Positions 45,697 to 56,494 are shown, counted from the stretch's first letter. The stretch: 64,000 nucleotides of DNA from Ghiorsea bivora (GCF_000744415.1 NZ_JQLW01000010.1:144295-208294), one strand, 5' to 3'. The notes: generated by a model not told the origin, from the sequence alone. Numbers and translations: made by a program.

Positions 45697-47598
45697 ATGA
45701 AAGTTCTTCTATCACTACTCTTCATTGCAAGTCTTGCTGGTGCAGGCATTTATTTTATGGGATCAGGTGATATACAGAAGTCCTCGAATTCAGACATGAT
45801 GCAACTGGGCAACTTCGCCTACCAAGAAAAACGTTTTGGAGATGCTTTCAAGTGGTATGAGAATGCCGCCAAACAAGGTATTGCCAAAGCACAACTTCGC
45901 CTATCTGAAATGTATCAAGCAGGACAAGGTGTAGACAAAGATGAAACTGCTGCCGCAGGTTGGTTATTAAAAGCTGCAAAACAAGGTCTGGCACAAGCTG
46001 AATACGAATATGCAATTGCTTTGGAATTTGGGCGTGGCACACAACGGGCATCCATGAAAGAAGCTGCAGTATGGTATCAAAAAGCAGCCCAAGATGCATA
46101 CCCTGAAGCGATGCTTAAAGTTGCAAAATTGTATTTTTCAGGTTCGGGTGTTGATAAAAATTTAGAACAAGCTTTAAATTGGGCGCTTCAAGCAGCAAAT
46201 AAACATATGCCCGATGCGGATAACCTTGTCAACAGTATTGTCCAAGAAGTAAACGACCTCGCTAACCAAGGTGACTATCCATCTCAACACATGCTTGCGC
46301 TGATGTATCAACAAGGGCTAGCCGTTGACCAAGATGAAAGTTTGGCTTTAACATGGTTACGTAAAGCAGCCACCAAAGGCCATGTTGATGCCCAATATGA
46401 CTTGGGTCGTACCCTTGTCCAAACACAAGCAAACCAAGCTTTATATTGGTTACAAAAAGCTGCAAGCAAAGGTCATGTCAAAGCAGGTTACATGGCTGCC
46501 GCCTTGATGGAACAACAACATATAACAAACCCGCAAAAGGTTAATGAAGCTTGGCGCTGGCTTTATCATGGCAATCAAACCAAACAAGCCAAAGTAATGT
46601 ACAATTTAGCTGTCGCCCTACACCAAGGGCAACTTGGTCTACCTAAAACAAACTTTAATTATCAAACATGGTTAGAACAAGCTGCACGTGGTGGCATCAC
46701 TGAGTCACAAAATGATTATGCTGTTGACCTTATCTTACAACAAAAAAACACTAAAGAAGCTGTGTTTTGGTTAAATAAGGCAGCAGAAAAAGATACAAAA
46801 GCCCAATTTAACCTCGGTCTTATTTATGCCCGTGATGATATGATTACCCCAGATGATGATGCGGCTATCCGCTGGTGGAAACAAGCTGCCAATAATGAAA
46901 ATGCCAGCGCTAAAATGATGCTTGGTCTTTTCTACAATTTGGGCAGAGGCGTAGGGCGTAGTGAAAAAGAAGCCATATATTGGTATCAACAAGCAGCCAA
47001 ACTTGGTGACCGCAATGCTTCCTATAATTTGGGTGTATTGTATTACAATGGTAGAGGCATAGACCGCGATTATAAAAAAGCGGCTGATTATTTTTACCAA
47101 CTTGCTAAACAAGGTGATACTGCTGCCCAGAACATGTATGCAAGTTTATTCTTAGAAGGGCAAGGTGTAAAATACTCACCCAAAACCGCTGTCCAATGGT
47201 TCCAAAAAGCTGCTTCTTCTGGAAACATTAAAGCCATGTTCAACCTTGCTACCCAGTACCGTACAGGCTCTGGCATTCAACAAAGTGATCAAAAATCCTT
47301 GTTTTGGTATAAAAAATCTGCCGAAAAGAACTTTGCGCCAGCTCAAAATGCTATGGGTTATATGTATGCCCAAGGTCGGGGCATAAAAGCTGATAAAAAT
47401 ACTGCTGAAATGTGGTTCCAAAGGGCCAGTGATAACGGATTAAGCTTGGCTACACAAAATACCAACGCGTTAAAACAACGCGGTTCTTTCTCCCTGCTTA
47501 GGCTTCAAATAGACAATACCATTCGTAGTGATGTTTTAACCAGTAAAAACATAAACTTAGCCTCTTGGCTAGAAGTGCATCAACAAGCTGTTTTATAA
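45697..47598 (+). CDS. Sel1-repeat (SLR) exported protein
   Basis: A 633-residue protein with an N-terminal hydrophobic signal or anchor (residues 2-22) and then about fourteen Sel1-like repeats of 36-40 residues with the pattern A-x2-W-x3-AA-x-G-x2-A-x2-L-G-x-Y-x2-G-x-G. Such repeats form helical scaffolds that bind other proteins, often in the periplasm in signalling or envelope maintenance. No enzyme domain is present. It starts 9 bases after glmS with a weak ribosome site and is probably on the same transcript. Partner and role are unknown. Confidence 0.9.
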   Translation: MKVLLSLLFIASLAGAGIYFMGSGDIQKSSNSDMMQLGNFAYQEKRFGDAFKWYENAAKQGIAKAQLRLSEMYQAGQGVDKDETAAAGWLLKAAKQGLAQAEYEYAIALEFGRGTQRASMKEAAVWYQKAAQDAYPEAMLKVAKLYFSGSGVDKNLEQALNWALQAANKHMPDADNLVNSIVQEVNDLANQGDYPSQHMLALMYQQGLAVDQDESLALTWLRKAATKGHVDAQYDLGRTLVQTQANQALYWLQKAASKGHVKAGYMAAALMEQQHITNPQKVNEAWRWLYHGNQTKQAKVMYNLAVALHQGQLGLPKTNFNYQTWLEQAARGGITESQNDYAVDLILQQKNTKEAVFWLNKAAEKDTKAQFNLGLIYARDDMITPDDDAAIRWWKQAANNENASAKMMLGLFYNLGRGVGRSEKEAIYWYQQAAKLGDRNASYNLGVLYYNGRGIDRDYKKAADYFYQLAKQGDTAAQNMYASLFLEGQGVKYSPKTAVQWFQKAASSGNIKAMFNLATQYRTGSGIQQSDQKSLFWYKKSAEKNFAPAQNAMGYMYAQGRGIKADKNTAEMWFQRASDNGLSLATQNTNALKQRGSFSLLRLQIDNTIRSDVLTSKNINLASWLEVHQQAVL

Positions 47599-47750
47599 CA
47601 TAGTTTTTTTTACTTTAAGTAAATAGCCAGTTTAATTTGGCACCAGCTTATACCACATAAAGCAAGCATTATTTTAGCTGTTGCATCCTGTACGTTCTTG
47701 ATGAGAATGCCCTGCTCTTTATTTGCACATAATAAAAAATTGGGGCAACC

Positions 47751-50700
47751 ATGACAGTAGAAATCACGCAAGCATTGGCAGAAGACAACCTTGATGATGT
47801 TTATTTAAAACGTGGGCGTGAATATTTTAAAAATGGGCATGTCGAAAAGCTAAACTTTGATGCCAAAAACCAAACGGTGTCAGCAGAAGTCATTGGCAGT
47901 AAACCCAAACCTTATAAAGTATCTATCAGTTTTGATGAACACGACATTGATGGTGATTGCTCATGCCCTGTGCAGTTTAATTGTAAACATGTCGCAGCAG
48001 CTTTGTATGCTGTCATGGCTGAAAACTCCAACTTACCACGCAAAAAACGGCAAAAGAAAGAGGAGGCCGTACCTTTCCACCATTGGTTGGGTGTGGTTGG
48101 GCAAACGACATCGAATGTACAGTCCCGCGATGAATATCCTGCCGATGTACGCCAACGACTCATTTATATTTTAAAACCTGATGGAAAAAAAGGCGTACGT
48201 TTACAATTTGAGTCCGTGCGTTTACTCAAAAATGATAAGTATGGTAAAGCCACCCCCTATTCCTGCAAAAGTATCTTAATCCGCAGTGTACCGCGTTATA
48301 TTTTATCGATGGATGAACGTATTTTACGTGATGCTGCCAATAGTTTCGCAGCATCAGGTGATACCATTCGTTTAGAAGGCATTGCTGGTGTTGAAATGTT
48401 AGAGCGTGTGATTAAGACAGGTCGCTGTCATTGGTGGGACAAAGATAGAGCGCCTTTAACAATGGGTGATAAACGCCATGGGGAATGGTTTTGGGATATG
48501 GATGCCCAAGGCGTACAAACATTAAGCCTACGCACAGAGCCTGAAGCTATGTTACTGCCGCTTTCACCACCCCACTACCTCGATATTTCACAAAATACGT
48601 GTGGTGAAGTAGAGCAGCCTTGTTCACCCGAACAAACACGCGAACTACTCAGTATTTTACCCTTAAAACCACAAGATATTACCGACAATACCGATGAAGT
48701 ATTATTCCCTCAGCTTCCAAGTTTTGTTCCACAGCCTGAGCGTTTGCAGCTTAAACAGGAAAGCATCACACCAACCACGGTACTCGTTTTTGATTCGCTT
48801 GCCATTCACTCCAACATCTACGGTCAATATTTTGATGGTTTGGATGTTTGGTTTGAATATGGTGATGAACAAACCAAGTTTGGCGACACTGATGAACCTG
48901 TGCGCAGCAAACAAGACGGTCATCTCATCGAATATATTCGCGACTTAGACTTTGAAAAACAAGCCATGATTCAACTTATGGCGCATGGGGTGACAGCCAC
49001 ATCTCGCGCCATGGCAATTAAGCTTAAAAAAGCAGGCGTATTACCAAGTTTTACCTTGGTGGATAACGACTGGATTACCTTTATGGCAAAAACAGTGCCC
49101 GCCCTAGAAGATGCAGGTTTCCGCATCGAAATTGGTGAACGCTTCCGCTACAACTTACTTACTGCATCTAGCTTTAACCTTGGTGTTGCAGGCGAAGGGC
49201 TGATGGGTACCGCTGAGTTCACGGCAACCATAGATAATGGTGAGTCCATTGATTTAATTGATGCCATTGCCGCATGGATCAAGGAAGAACCCGAGCGTTT
49301 ATCTGATGCCATGCTCAGCACCATTAAAGACGTAGAACATGTACCATTACCATTGGTTGATGGGCGTATGTTGTCCATACCTGGCAATATGTTGTTTAGT
49401 ATTCTTAAACATATGATGGAGCTTTTTGCCACAACGGGTGTAGTTGAAAAAGAAGTATCAGGCGTGCAAATGCTTGCCATCAAACAAGATTTAGAAAAAC
49501 ACGAAAAAGTTAAAATCAAAGATGATAAAAAATGGTTGGATATTGTGGGCAGTTTGGTCAACACCCAAGAAGCTCTGGTTATCGAGCCGCCTCAAGGCCT
49601 AAAAGCCGAGCTTAGGGATTATCAGCGCGAAGGTTTGAATTGGTTACAAATGATGATGCGCACAGGTGTACACGGTATTTTAGCCGATGATATGGGTTTG
49701 GGTAAAACCATCCAAACCCTCGCCTGTATACTCAAAGAAAAAGAAGATGGCAGGTTGCAACATCCTGCATTGGTCATTGCCCCCACAAGTTTGATGCACA
49801 ACTGGCGCATGGAAGCACAAAAGTTTACGCCCGATTTGAAAGTATTGGTCTTGCATGGTGCGCACCGCTCACGCTATTTTGATAATATAGCACAATACGA
49901 CCTTGTGCTCACCACCTACCCACTGCTACCCCGTGATGCAGGTTTCCTTATTGATGAACCTTACCACATGTTGATTTTGGATGAAGCGCAAAATATCAAA
50001 AATCCAAGAGCCAAAGCCTCTCAACTGGTGCGCGAATTTAATGCACGCCATCGTATTTGTTTGACGGGTACACCCATTGAAAATCATTTGGGTGAGCTTT
50101 GGGCGCAGTTTGATTTCTTGATGCCTGGTTATTTGTACGACCAAAAGAACTTTGGCAATTTGTTCCGCAAACCCATTGAACAAGATGGCAGCGAATCACG
50201 CCAAGATGCCCTAAATATTCGGGTGCGCCCATTCTTGTTGCGCCGGATGAAAGAAGATGTGGCAAAAGAGTTGCCTGCCAAGAGTAATATTGTGCGTAGT
50301 GTTGAGCTTGAAGGTGGACAACGCGCCTTGTATGAAAGTGTTCGTCTTGCCATGCAGAAAAAAGTCCGCGACTCGGTAGCGGCTATGGGTGTGGCGAAAA
50401 GCCAAATCATTGTACTTGATGCCTTGATGAAAATGCGCCAAGTATGTTGCGACCCACGTTTGGTTAAACAAATGGATACCGATGGTATCCCATCCGCCAA
50501 AACCAATATGCTAAGAGAAATGTTGCCTGAAATGGTGGAGGAAGGTCGCAAAATTCTTCTGTTCTCACAGTTTGCCGAAATGTTACGCTTGATTGAAAAC
50601 CTATGTGATGAATTGGGTTTACCTTATGTCAAACTCACTGGGCAAACCCGTGACCGCATCACCCCTGTAGAACAATTCCAAAATGGTGAAGTACCAATCT

Positions 50701-51038
50701 TCCTCATCAGTCTAAAAGCAGGTGGTACAGGTTTGAATTTAACCGCCGCAGACACAGTGATTCACTTCGACCCATGGTGGAATCCAGCAGCCGAAGACCA
50801 AGCCACCGACCGTGCACATCGTATCGGACAAGATAAACCCGTATTCGTGTACAAACTCACCACCATAGGCACAGTGGAAGAGAAGATATTAGAGATGCAA
50901 GAGCGCAAACGCGCCTTGGCAGATAGCATTCACGGCAGCGGCAGCAAAGGCAGCGCCCTGTGGACAGAAGCCGAACTACAATCGCTATTTGAGCCACTTG
51001 CAGATGTAGAAGAAGAACAAAGCACAAAAACGGCATAG
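47751..51038 (+). CDS. SWIM zinc-finger SNF2/RapA-type helicase
   Basis: A 1095-residue DNA-stimulated ATPase. The N-terminal SWIM zinc finger is C70-S-C72 ... C78-K-H80. After a long middle region comes the SNF2 ATPase: Walker A in DDMGLGKTIQ (about residue 648), LVIAPTSLMHNW, the DEAQNIKN box II, LTGTPIENHLGELW, then the helicase C domain with ILLFSQF, SLKAGGTGLNL and QATDRAHRIGQ. This domain set is common in bacterial SNF2 proteins, which probably remodel protein-DNA complexes in transcription or repair. GGGGCAACC precedes the ATG. No methyltransferase or nuclease partner is adjacent, so a defence system is not indicated. Confidence 0.95.
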   Translation: MTVEITQALAEDNLDDVYLKRGREYFKNGHVEKLNFDAKNQTVSAEVIGSKPKPYKVSISFDEHDIDGDCSCPVQFNCKHVAAALYAVMAENSNLPRKKRQKKEEAVPFHHWLGVVGQTTSNVQSRDEYPADVRQRLIYILKPDGKKGVRLQFESVRLLKNDKYGKATPYSCKSILIRSVPRYILSMDERILRDAANSFAASGDTIRLEGIAGVEMLERVIKTGRCHWWDKDRAPLTMGDKRHGEWFWDMDAQGVQTLSLRTEPEAMLLPLSPPHYLDISQNTCGEVEQPCSPEQTRELLSILPLKPQDITDNTDEVLFPQLPSFVPQPERLQLKQESITPTTVLVFDSLAIHSNIYGQYFDGLDVWFEYGDEQTKFGDTDEPVRSKQDGHLIEYIRDLDFEKQAMIQLMAHGVTATSRAMAIKLKKAGVLPSFTLVDNDWITFMAKTVPALEDAGFRIEIGERFRYNLLTASSFNLGVAGEGLMGTAEFTATIDNGESIDLIDAIAAWIKEEPERLSDAMLSTIKDVEHVPLPLVDGRMLSIPGNMLFSILKHMMELFATTGVVEKEVSGVQMLAIKQDLEKHEKVKIKDDKKWLDIVGSLVNTQEALVIEPPQGLKAELRDYQREGLNWLQMMMRTGVHGILADDMGLGKTIQTLACILKEKEDGRLQHPALVIAPTSLMHNWRMEAQKFTPDLKVLVLHGAHRSRYFDNIAQYDLVLTTYPLLPRDAGFLIDEPYHMLILDEAQNIKNPRAKASQLVREFNARHRICLTGTPIENHLGELWAQFDFLMPGYLYDQKNFGNLFRKPIEQDGSESRQDALNIRVRPFLLRRMKEDVAKELPAKSNIVRSVELEGGQRALYESVRLAMQKKVRDSVAAMGVAKSQIIVLDALMKMRQVCCDPRLVKQMDTDGIPSAKTNMLREMLPEMVEEGRKILLFSQFAEMLRLIENLCDELGLPYVKLTGQTRDRITPVEQFQNGEVPIFLISLKAGGTGLNLTAADTVIHFDPWWNPAAEDQATDRAHRIGQDKPVFVYKLTTIGTVEEKILEMQERKRALADSIHGSGSKGSALWTEAELQSLFEPLADVEEEQSTKTA

Positions 51039-51176
51039 ATATTGACATAGCAATAATTTTTTCTTATATTAAAATGGCTTGTAAAGACGAGTGGGGCATT
51101 CATGTTTCGGCTTTAATATGCAATATCAGATAAAACCCTGATGTATTACTGCACAAGCTCATGAGGGGATATTGCT

Positions 51177-51842
51177 ATGAAACATGATACCAACAACAAC
51201 CTAGAAAAAGTTATATCCATTCAATCTAAAGAAATAAAGCAGCACCTACAAAGTATATTTGATCTTAATATAGCTCTTGATCAGGCAGCAGACCTTTTAT
51301 CTAATATACTAGAGTTGCGTGATCCATACACTAAAGGTCACTGCGAACGTGTAGCCGAAATTACTGTAAACATTGCTCACCAAATGTTTCCCAAACAGCT
51401 TATAGACATTAAAAATGTTAAAACATGTGCCCTATTACACGATATTGGAAAACTGGCTATAAATGAGAATATATTAAACAAGTCTACGAAGCTCACTGAA
51501 GCTGAATATATAATGATTCAAAGCCATACAACATTAGGTGAAAAACTTATACGATCAATTTCACCAAACAAATTACTAACAGAAGCAATATTATTTCATC
51601 ATGAAGACTATGATGGTGGTGGATACCCTAAAGGTTTACATGGTGAAGACATCCCTTTAATTGCTCGAATAATAAGAGTCGCAGATTACTTCGATGCTTT
51701 AACAACAAACAGGTCATATAGGGCGTCGATCAGCGATACAGAAGCCGTTAAAATAATGAAAAATAATAAAAGATGCTTTGACCCCAACATATTCAAATAC
51801 TTCAGTGATAATATCATCCCAAAGAAAATAAGCGTCAATTAA
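51177..51842 (+). CDS. Stand-alone HD-GYP phosphodiesterase
   Basis: A 221-residue cytoplasmic protein that is nearly all HD-GYP domain. It shows GHCERVAEI, LLHDIGKLAINENIL, HHEDYDGGGYPKGLHG (GYP intact), and RVADYFDALTTNRSYR. It should hydrolyse c-di-GMP. A short N-terminal helix replaces any sensor or receiver domain. GAGGGGATATTGCT precedes the ATG. Base and codon use differ from its neighbours: ATA, AGA and AAT codons are frequent and the flanks (51040-51170, 51843-52050) are AT-rich, which suggests recent acquisition. Confidence 0.92.
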   Translation: MKHDTNNNLEKVISIQSKEIKQHLQSIFDLNIALDQAADLLSNILELRDPYTKGHCERVAEITVNIAHQMFPKQLIDIKNVKTCALLHDIGKLAINENILNKSTKLTEAEYIMIQSHTTLGEKLIRSISPNKLLTEAILFHHEDYDGGGYPKGLHGEDIPLIARIIRVADYFDALTTNRSYRASISDTEAVKIMKNNKRCFDPNIFKYFSDNIIPKKISVN

Positions 51843-52052
51843 GTAAAATATGGGAACGTGACATCACCCTTTTCAAAATCCTTAAACTTGTGTGAGCTCC
51901 AATTCGAAAAAAAGAGGTTAGGGTCTTATGAATAATTATCAATTTGTACCTTATAAATTTTACAACAAACATATAGAGTCGACAATTGAAGTGGAACTGA
52001 TTAAGATTTTACTAACTTAAGTATCAAGAGAAGTTAATACAGACTCTTAACT

Positions 52053-52388
52053 TCACTTCGGATAAGTATAAAAAATATAAGGCGTAGAGTAGTCAGAAAA
52101 CTCGAAATAAACTTTCTTTTCATGTTTATCGGCAACCATGTTTAGGTTTTCATCTAAAATACCATAACCAAAGCGGTATGGACGCGGTGTATCACCATTG
52201 GTGGATACGGCTGTGGTCAACTTATCGATTTCAAGAAAACGTTTGACCAATTTATTGCCTGCATATACTTCCAACACACCATTGACACCCGTCCAGTTTT
52301 GCACTGCACGACCAATCTTATTTTGTGTTTCTTGGGTACAACCTACTAAAGTAAATGCAAGCACAGCAACCATGATATATTTAAGCAT
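52053..52388 (-). CDS. Small lipoprotein of unknown function
   Basis: A 111-residue lipoprotein: signal [17 protein letters not shown] with lipobox LVGC, then a small mixed alpha/beta domain ([54 protein letters not shown] in parts) that I do not recognise. The ATG lies inside the last codons of ispG with an 8-base overlap, so it is the last gene of the cyclase-TPR-ispG operon. An 8-bp inverted repeat GAAGTTAA/TTAACTTC (52030-52054) at its end may act as a weak terminator. Confidence 0.75.
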   Translation of the reverse strand: MLKYIMVAVLAFTLVGCTQETQNKIGRAVQNWTGVNGVLEVYAGNKLVKRFLEIDKLTTAVSTNGDTPRPYRFGYGILDENLNMVADKHEKKVYFEFSDYSTPYIFYTYPK

Positions 52389-53496
52389 TGTTTTGTGCTC
52401 CCGCTTCTTTTTCCGCACGAATCGCTGCTGCTCGTTTCTCTACTTCTTCAACCAAACTATCAATCATCGTATTCGAGCGCACTTTGCCAAACTTTTCACC
52501 ATCATGGTAAAACGTATGCACAGGATAACCACCGGTGATGCCCAAATCCACTTCTTTAGCCTCGCCTGGTCCATTGACCACGCAACCAATCACTGCCACA
52601 TCCACAGACTCTTGAATATGCGCTAAGCGCTCTTCTAAGACTTGTACAGTTTCAATCACATTAAACTTCTGCCGCGCACATGATGGGCAAGCAATGAGGT
52701 TTACCCCGCGATGCCTTAAACCAAGGCTTTTAAGAATTTCAAAGCCTACTTTAATTTCTTCTTTGGGTTCAGCAGCCAGTGACACACGAATCGTGTCGCC
52801 AATGCCATCTGCCAAGATAAGACCAAGACCTACCGAGGATTTGACAGTGCCGCCAAACAATGAACCTGACTCGGTGATACCCAAATGAAACGGATAATCC
52901 ACTTTATCTGCAAGCTTGCGATATGCAGCCACCGTCATAGGAATATTACTGGCTTTAAGTGAGACTTTGATGTCGTTAAAGTTCATATCTTCAAGAATAC
53001 GAATATGCCCCAAAGCAGAATCCACCATGGCATCGGCACATGGCTCACCATACTTTTCATTCACTTCTTTTTCCAAAGAACCCGCGTTCACCCCAATACG
53101 AATAGACACACCACGCTCTTGTGCAGCTTTGACCACGCGCTCTACCCTATCACGGCTTCCAATATTGCCTGGGTTTAAGCGTAGACCATGCACACCGGCG
53201 TCAAGCGCAAGCAATGCCATTTTATAGCTAAAGTGAATATCAGCGATAATGGGGAGATTGGTTTGTGCTAAAATTTCAGGCATGGCAGCAGCAGATTCGG
53301 CATCAGGTACAGAAATACGCACAATATCAGCACCCGCTTCTTCCAAGGAAAAGACTTGCGCTACGGTGGCATCAATATCAGTGGTCAAGGTATTGGTCAT
53401 GGATTGCACAGCAATCGGTGCATCACCACCCACGGGCACATCACCCACCATAATCTGCCGTGTTTTACGGCGTGGCATCACAATCGAATCACGCAT
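52381..53496 (-). CDS. ispG: 4-hydroxy-3-methylbut-2-en-1-yl diphosphate synthase
   Basis: An iron-sulfur enzyme of the MEP isoprenoid pathway that reduces MEcPP to HMBPP. It has 371 residues, the usual bacterial length. The TIM barrel starts [19 protein letters not shown], and the 4Fe-4S ligands are in CPSCARQ and [23 protein letters not shown] precedes the ATG, two bases after the TPR-lipoprotein gene. It is the third gene of an operon whose other members are unrelated to isoprenoids. Confidence 0.97.
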   Translation of the reverse strand: MRDSIVMPRRKTRQIMVGDVPVGGDAPIAVQSMTNTLTTDIDATVAQVFSLEEAGADIVRISVPDAESAAAMPEILAQTNLPIIADIHFSYKMALLALDAGVHGLRLNPGNIGSRDRVERVVKAAQERGVSIRIGVNAGSLEKEVNEKYGEPCADAMVDSALGHIRILEDMNFNDIKVSLKASNIPMTVAAYRKLADKVDYPFHLGITESGSLFGGTVKSSVGLGLILADGIGDTIRVSLAAEPKEEIKVGFEILKSLGLRHRGVNLIACPSCARQKFNVIETVQVLEERLAHIQESVDVAVIGCVVNGPGEAKEVDLGITGGYPVHTFYHDGEKFGKVRSNTMIDSLVEEVEKRAAAIRAEKEAGAQNNA

Positions 53497-53498
53497 GT

Positions 53499-54638
53499 TT
53501 ATTCCTCAACCTTACTCTCTTTTTCAGCAGGGCTTTCCTCACGTTTTAATGCAGCCAAACGCTCTTGTACTTTGCGCCCTCTTCTTAATGTGTCGACATA
53601 TAATTGTTCATCAGGCATCCATTGCACGGCTTTTTCCCAAAAGGAAACAGCTTGGTCAATATGTTCTTTACGGAATGCAATATTACCCTGCTCATAAGCA
53701 CTTGCCGCCAATGCAGATGTTTTTTGTTCAATCACTTTAAGCAGACCATCTGCATCAGGGTTACCTTGTCGGCGTAAACTTAAAGCAGCGCGTTTGGCTT
53801 GTGCCCATTTACCCACCTTCATCAAAGCCTGCACATCCTTCTTAGCCACTTTTTTATGTATTTTTTTGATAGGCGACACTTTTTTCGGCTTTTTAGATAC
53901 CAACTTCTTATCTGTTTTCTCAATGCTTATTCCATTGGGAATCAACTTTTCCATGGACTGCTTTAAGTCCATTGCTTTTTTAGAATCAGGTTTGAATCGT
54001 AAATAAGAGTCTGCATACACCCAAGCAATTTCAGGCAAATCCAATTTTTTATGTTTGTTTGCCAACCACAATGCATGATCAACCCGATACTCCAATACCT
54101 CAGCCAAATCATCACGCGCCAAGACAAATGAAACATCATCACCCAATAAACCACGCGGTGGTGTATAATTATCTAGCCACTCCAACCAAGCATTATCTTC
54201 TTGCAAACGCTGCCTATACAAGCTTTGCATGCGCAATTGACGTGTTTTAATGTTCATCGCCTTTTGATAACGCAACAAAGCCTTAGGACTGCGTGATAAA
54301 CCCGCTGCAGTTTTATATGCCTCTTCAGCCTGAGCCCAATGACCCGCTTCTTCTTCGCTTTTCCCCTTTCTAGCATAATAACGCAATAGTTTTAAACGTG
54401 CGGGGTCAACTTTATTATTTAAAAACCTACGTGCTTTGGCATAGTCTTCATCTGTTTTTTTGATGGACACCAAACGTTGCCTCGCCTCCATCATTTCACC
54501 CTTCTTAAATGCTTCTTCAGCAGCTTTGTATGGGCTAATCAAACCTACCGATACGCGAAAATCATTAAAACCACCCTTACCAGCACAACCTGACAAAAGC
54601 AAAACAGCAATCAACATGATATATACGCGCTGGTTCAT
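53499..54638 (-). CDS. TPR-like lipoprotein
   Basis: A 379-residue lipoprotein: lipobox LLSGC at residue 18, then repeating helical hairpins with a tetratricopeptide look ([49 protein letters not shown]). A Lys-rich low-complexity hinge lies near residues 245-270. It ends in a Glu/Lys tail. It likely sits in the periplasm, attached to a membrane, and binds other proteins. It overlaps the nucleotide cyclase gene by 4 bases and precedes ispG by 2 bases. The function is unknown. Confidence 0.8.
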   Translation of the reverse strand: MNQRVYIMLIAVLLLSGCAGKGGFNDFRVSVGLISPYKAAEEAFKKGEMMEARQRLVSIKKTDEDYAKARRFLNNKVDPARLKLLRYYARKGKSEEEAGHWAQAEEAYKTAAGLSRSPKALLRYQKAMNIKTRQLRMQSLYRQRLQEDNAWLEWLDNYTPPRGLLGDDVSFVLARDDLAEVLEYRVDHALWLANKHKKLDLPEIAWVYADSYLRFKPDSKKAMDLKQSMEKLIPNGISIEKTDKKLVSKKPKKVSPIKKIHKKVAKKDVQALMKVGKWAQAKRAALSLRRQGNPDADGLLKVIEQKTSALAASAYEQGNIAFRKEHIDQAVSFWEKAVQWMPDEQLYVDTLRRGRKVQERLAALKREESPAEKESKVEE

Positions 54639-56107
54639 TCTTCAATATCTCCAATAATCATTCTTACATCGGTAGGTAGCGTTGAATCAAATGCCATAGC
54701 AACAGAAATGCACATATCATGGTACAAAGTGTCATCCACAATATTGACTACACCACAACGCAAAGGTTCACTCACACCTTTGACAGAAATTTCCCCCATA
54801 TCTTGGAAAGAAAAACCTTCTCCTGCTGCCTCAAATGTAGAAAATGGTAACACAACTTCGCCACCTTCACCCAAACCACCCATACGCGAAGCCACATTCA
54901 CAGCATCACCAATCACTGTATATTCCAAGCGTTCTGCAGCACCAATATTACCAACAATAACATCACCACAATTTAAACCAACACGAAAAGAAACAGCCTT
55001 ACCATCTTTGCGTAATACAGCTAATTTTCGGCATGCCTCAGTCATAGCAACTGCAGCCATCACAGCATTGCGAACATGCTGAGTATCTTGCTTGGGATGA
55101 TTAAAAACCGCCATCACGGCATCACCAATATACTTATCCACATGACCACCATAATAATCGATAATACGGTGAAAAACTTCAAAGTTTTGGTTAAGTACTT
55201 CAACCACTTCTTCGGTATCTGTGGTTTCTGAAAATGCTGTAAACTCAACCATATCGGCGAATAACACTGTGACTTCTTGTTTGCGGTTTTCTAATTTACC
55301 CAGACCACGACTTTCAAACACATCGGTCACCAATTCTGGGTTAAGATAACGACCCAACACTGCTCGCATTTCTTCTTTATGCGCCAATTCTTCAACCATT
55401 TTGTTAAACTGCCCAGCGGCATCACTTAACTCATCATTACCTACAATTTCCAAGTGTTGATGGTAATCACCATGTGCCACATGCCGCGCAGCCAAAGCCA
55501 AATCTTCTAGCGGTTTACTCATACGTCCTGCAAGCCAGTACACAAATACACCTGACAATACAATCACAAAAAATGCAGCCAACAACATACGCTGCAACAA
55601 TTGACTCGCAATGGCATCCCATGCTTCTTCGGAATAACGCACCGCAATCAGTGCAATATTGGTTCCACCATAGGTTACCTGCTTAGCAAACCATAAGTCA
55701 TCAACGGGTAAACGTATGGTTTCATTCGAAAGCTCAACATCCGCTAAAACCTGTTCAATATTGCCCAGCTCACCAACCGACCAAACTTGTGATGATGAAC
55801 TTTTAAAAAACACGGCTGTTACATAAGGCACTTTTTCCGCAAAGTTGCGCATAACAAAATCTGTTTCAGCCGCACTTCCCGCCAACATGGGTATTTTTAA
55901 TTCATCACCCAACCTGCTCACTTGCACACCTGCTTGTGTTTCTTGATTATTCAACCAAGCATCCCGTTCCATATCCAAAACAATCAATGATAATACTGCG
56001 ACAGCAAGGGTTACAGCAAGACCAACCACCATAGTCCAGCGCCAACGTACGGGGAAACGTGGCACATCAGCAATAGGAGCTAAACCTACTTGTGTATCAC
56101 TGGTCAA
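54635..56107 (-). CDS. Membrane-bound class III adenylate/guanylate cyclase
   Basis: A 490-residue inner-membrane nucleotide cyclase. Membrane segments lie near residues 27-46 and 170-192, flanking a periplasmic sensor; HAMP follows, then the class III cyclase domain: VTVLFADMVEFTAFSE with the first metal Asp, HVDKYIGDAVMAVFN with the second Asp and an adenine-selecting Lys, and YTVIGDAVNVASRM with the second specificity Asp and the catalytic Asn/Arg. The Lys-Asp pair favours ATP, giving cAMP. It is the first gene of an operon with the TPR lipoprotein and ispG. Confidence 0.93.
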   Translation of the reverse strand: MTSDTQVGLAPIADVPRFPVRWRWTMVVGLAVTLAVAVLSLIVLDMERDAWLNNQETQAGVQVSRLGDELKIPMLAGSAAETDFVMRNFAEKVPYVTAVFFKSSSSQVWSVGELGNIEQVLADVELSNETIRLPVDDLWFAKQVTYGGTNIALIAVRYSEEAWDAIASQLLQRMLLAAFFVIVLSGVFVYWLAGRMSKPLEDLALAARHVAHGDYHQHLEIVGNDELSDAAGQFNKMVEELAHKEEMRAVLGRYLNPELVTDVFESRGLGKLENRKQEVTVLFADMVEFTAFSETTDTEEVVEVLNQNFEVFHRIIDYYGGHVDKYIGDAVMAVFNHPKQDTQHVRNAVMAAVAMTEACRKLAVLRKDGKAVSFRVGLNCGDVIVGNIGAAERLEYTVIGDAVNVASRMGGLGEGGEVVLPFSTFEAAGEGFSFQDMGEISVKGVSEPLRCGVVNIVDDTLYHDMCISVAMAFDSTLPTDVRMIIGDIEE

Positions 56108-56235
56108 AGTTTAACTCCTTTATTGCAACAGTAATATTTTAATGACTTTATCATGATGCTGGGGTAACTCTAAAAGTTAAATCATCATTTCACAAACAAA
56201 TCATCACTGAAAGTTTCAGTTTATAAGTAACTTAT

Positions 56236-56487
56236 TTAATCACTGGATGAATCTTTAAGTGCTTTTTCAATCTTTTTTCTTTTATGCTGTGGCAAACGCA
56301 CCGTATCTAAAGTGTTTTTCCGCCTTATCTTCAATACCTTATGTAGGGTTGTAATATGAGCATCATAATGCCTACACGCCGAGCACATCAGCAAATGCAA
56401 GCGCAGGCGAATGCTTTCCATGAAGCTTAAGCTACGCTCTAACTTCTCAGAAGCTAAGCGACTTATCTCTTCACATGCATGTTTCAT
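56236..56487 (-). CDS. Putative zinc-finger anti-sigma factor
   Basis: An 83-residue cytoplasmic protein with the zinc anti-sigma pattern HLLMCSACRHY (HxxxCxxC) in the second half of a helical bundle, followed by a Lys/Arg-rich C terminus. It has no membrane segment. It lies just after the ECF sigma gene on the same strand, the usual place for a partner inhibitor. I take the ATG at 56487; a TTG at 56517 would overlap the sigma gene. Soluble zinc anti-sigma factors often sense redox change. Confidence 0.8.
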   Translation of the reverse strand: MKHACEEISRLASEKLERSLSFMESIRLRLHLLMCSACRHYDAHITTLHKVLKIRRKNTLDTVRLPQHKRKKIEKALKDSSSD

Positions 56488-56494
56488 CTTATAT

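Noticed and set aside
47751..51842. SNF2 helicase plus HD-GYP gene as a phage-defence system
   Set aside because: No nuclease, methyltransferase or other known defence partner is adjacent; the HD-GYP has all c-di-GMP enzyme residues.
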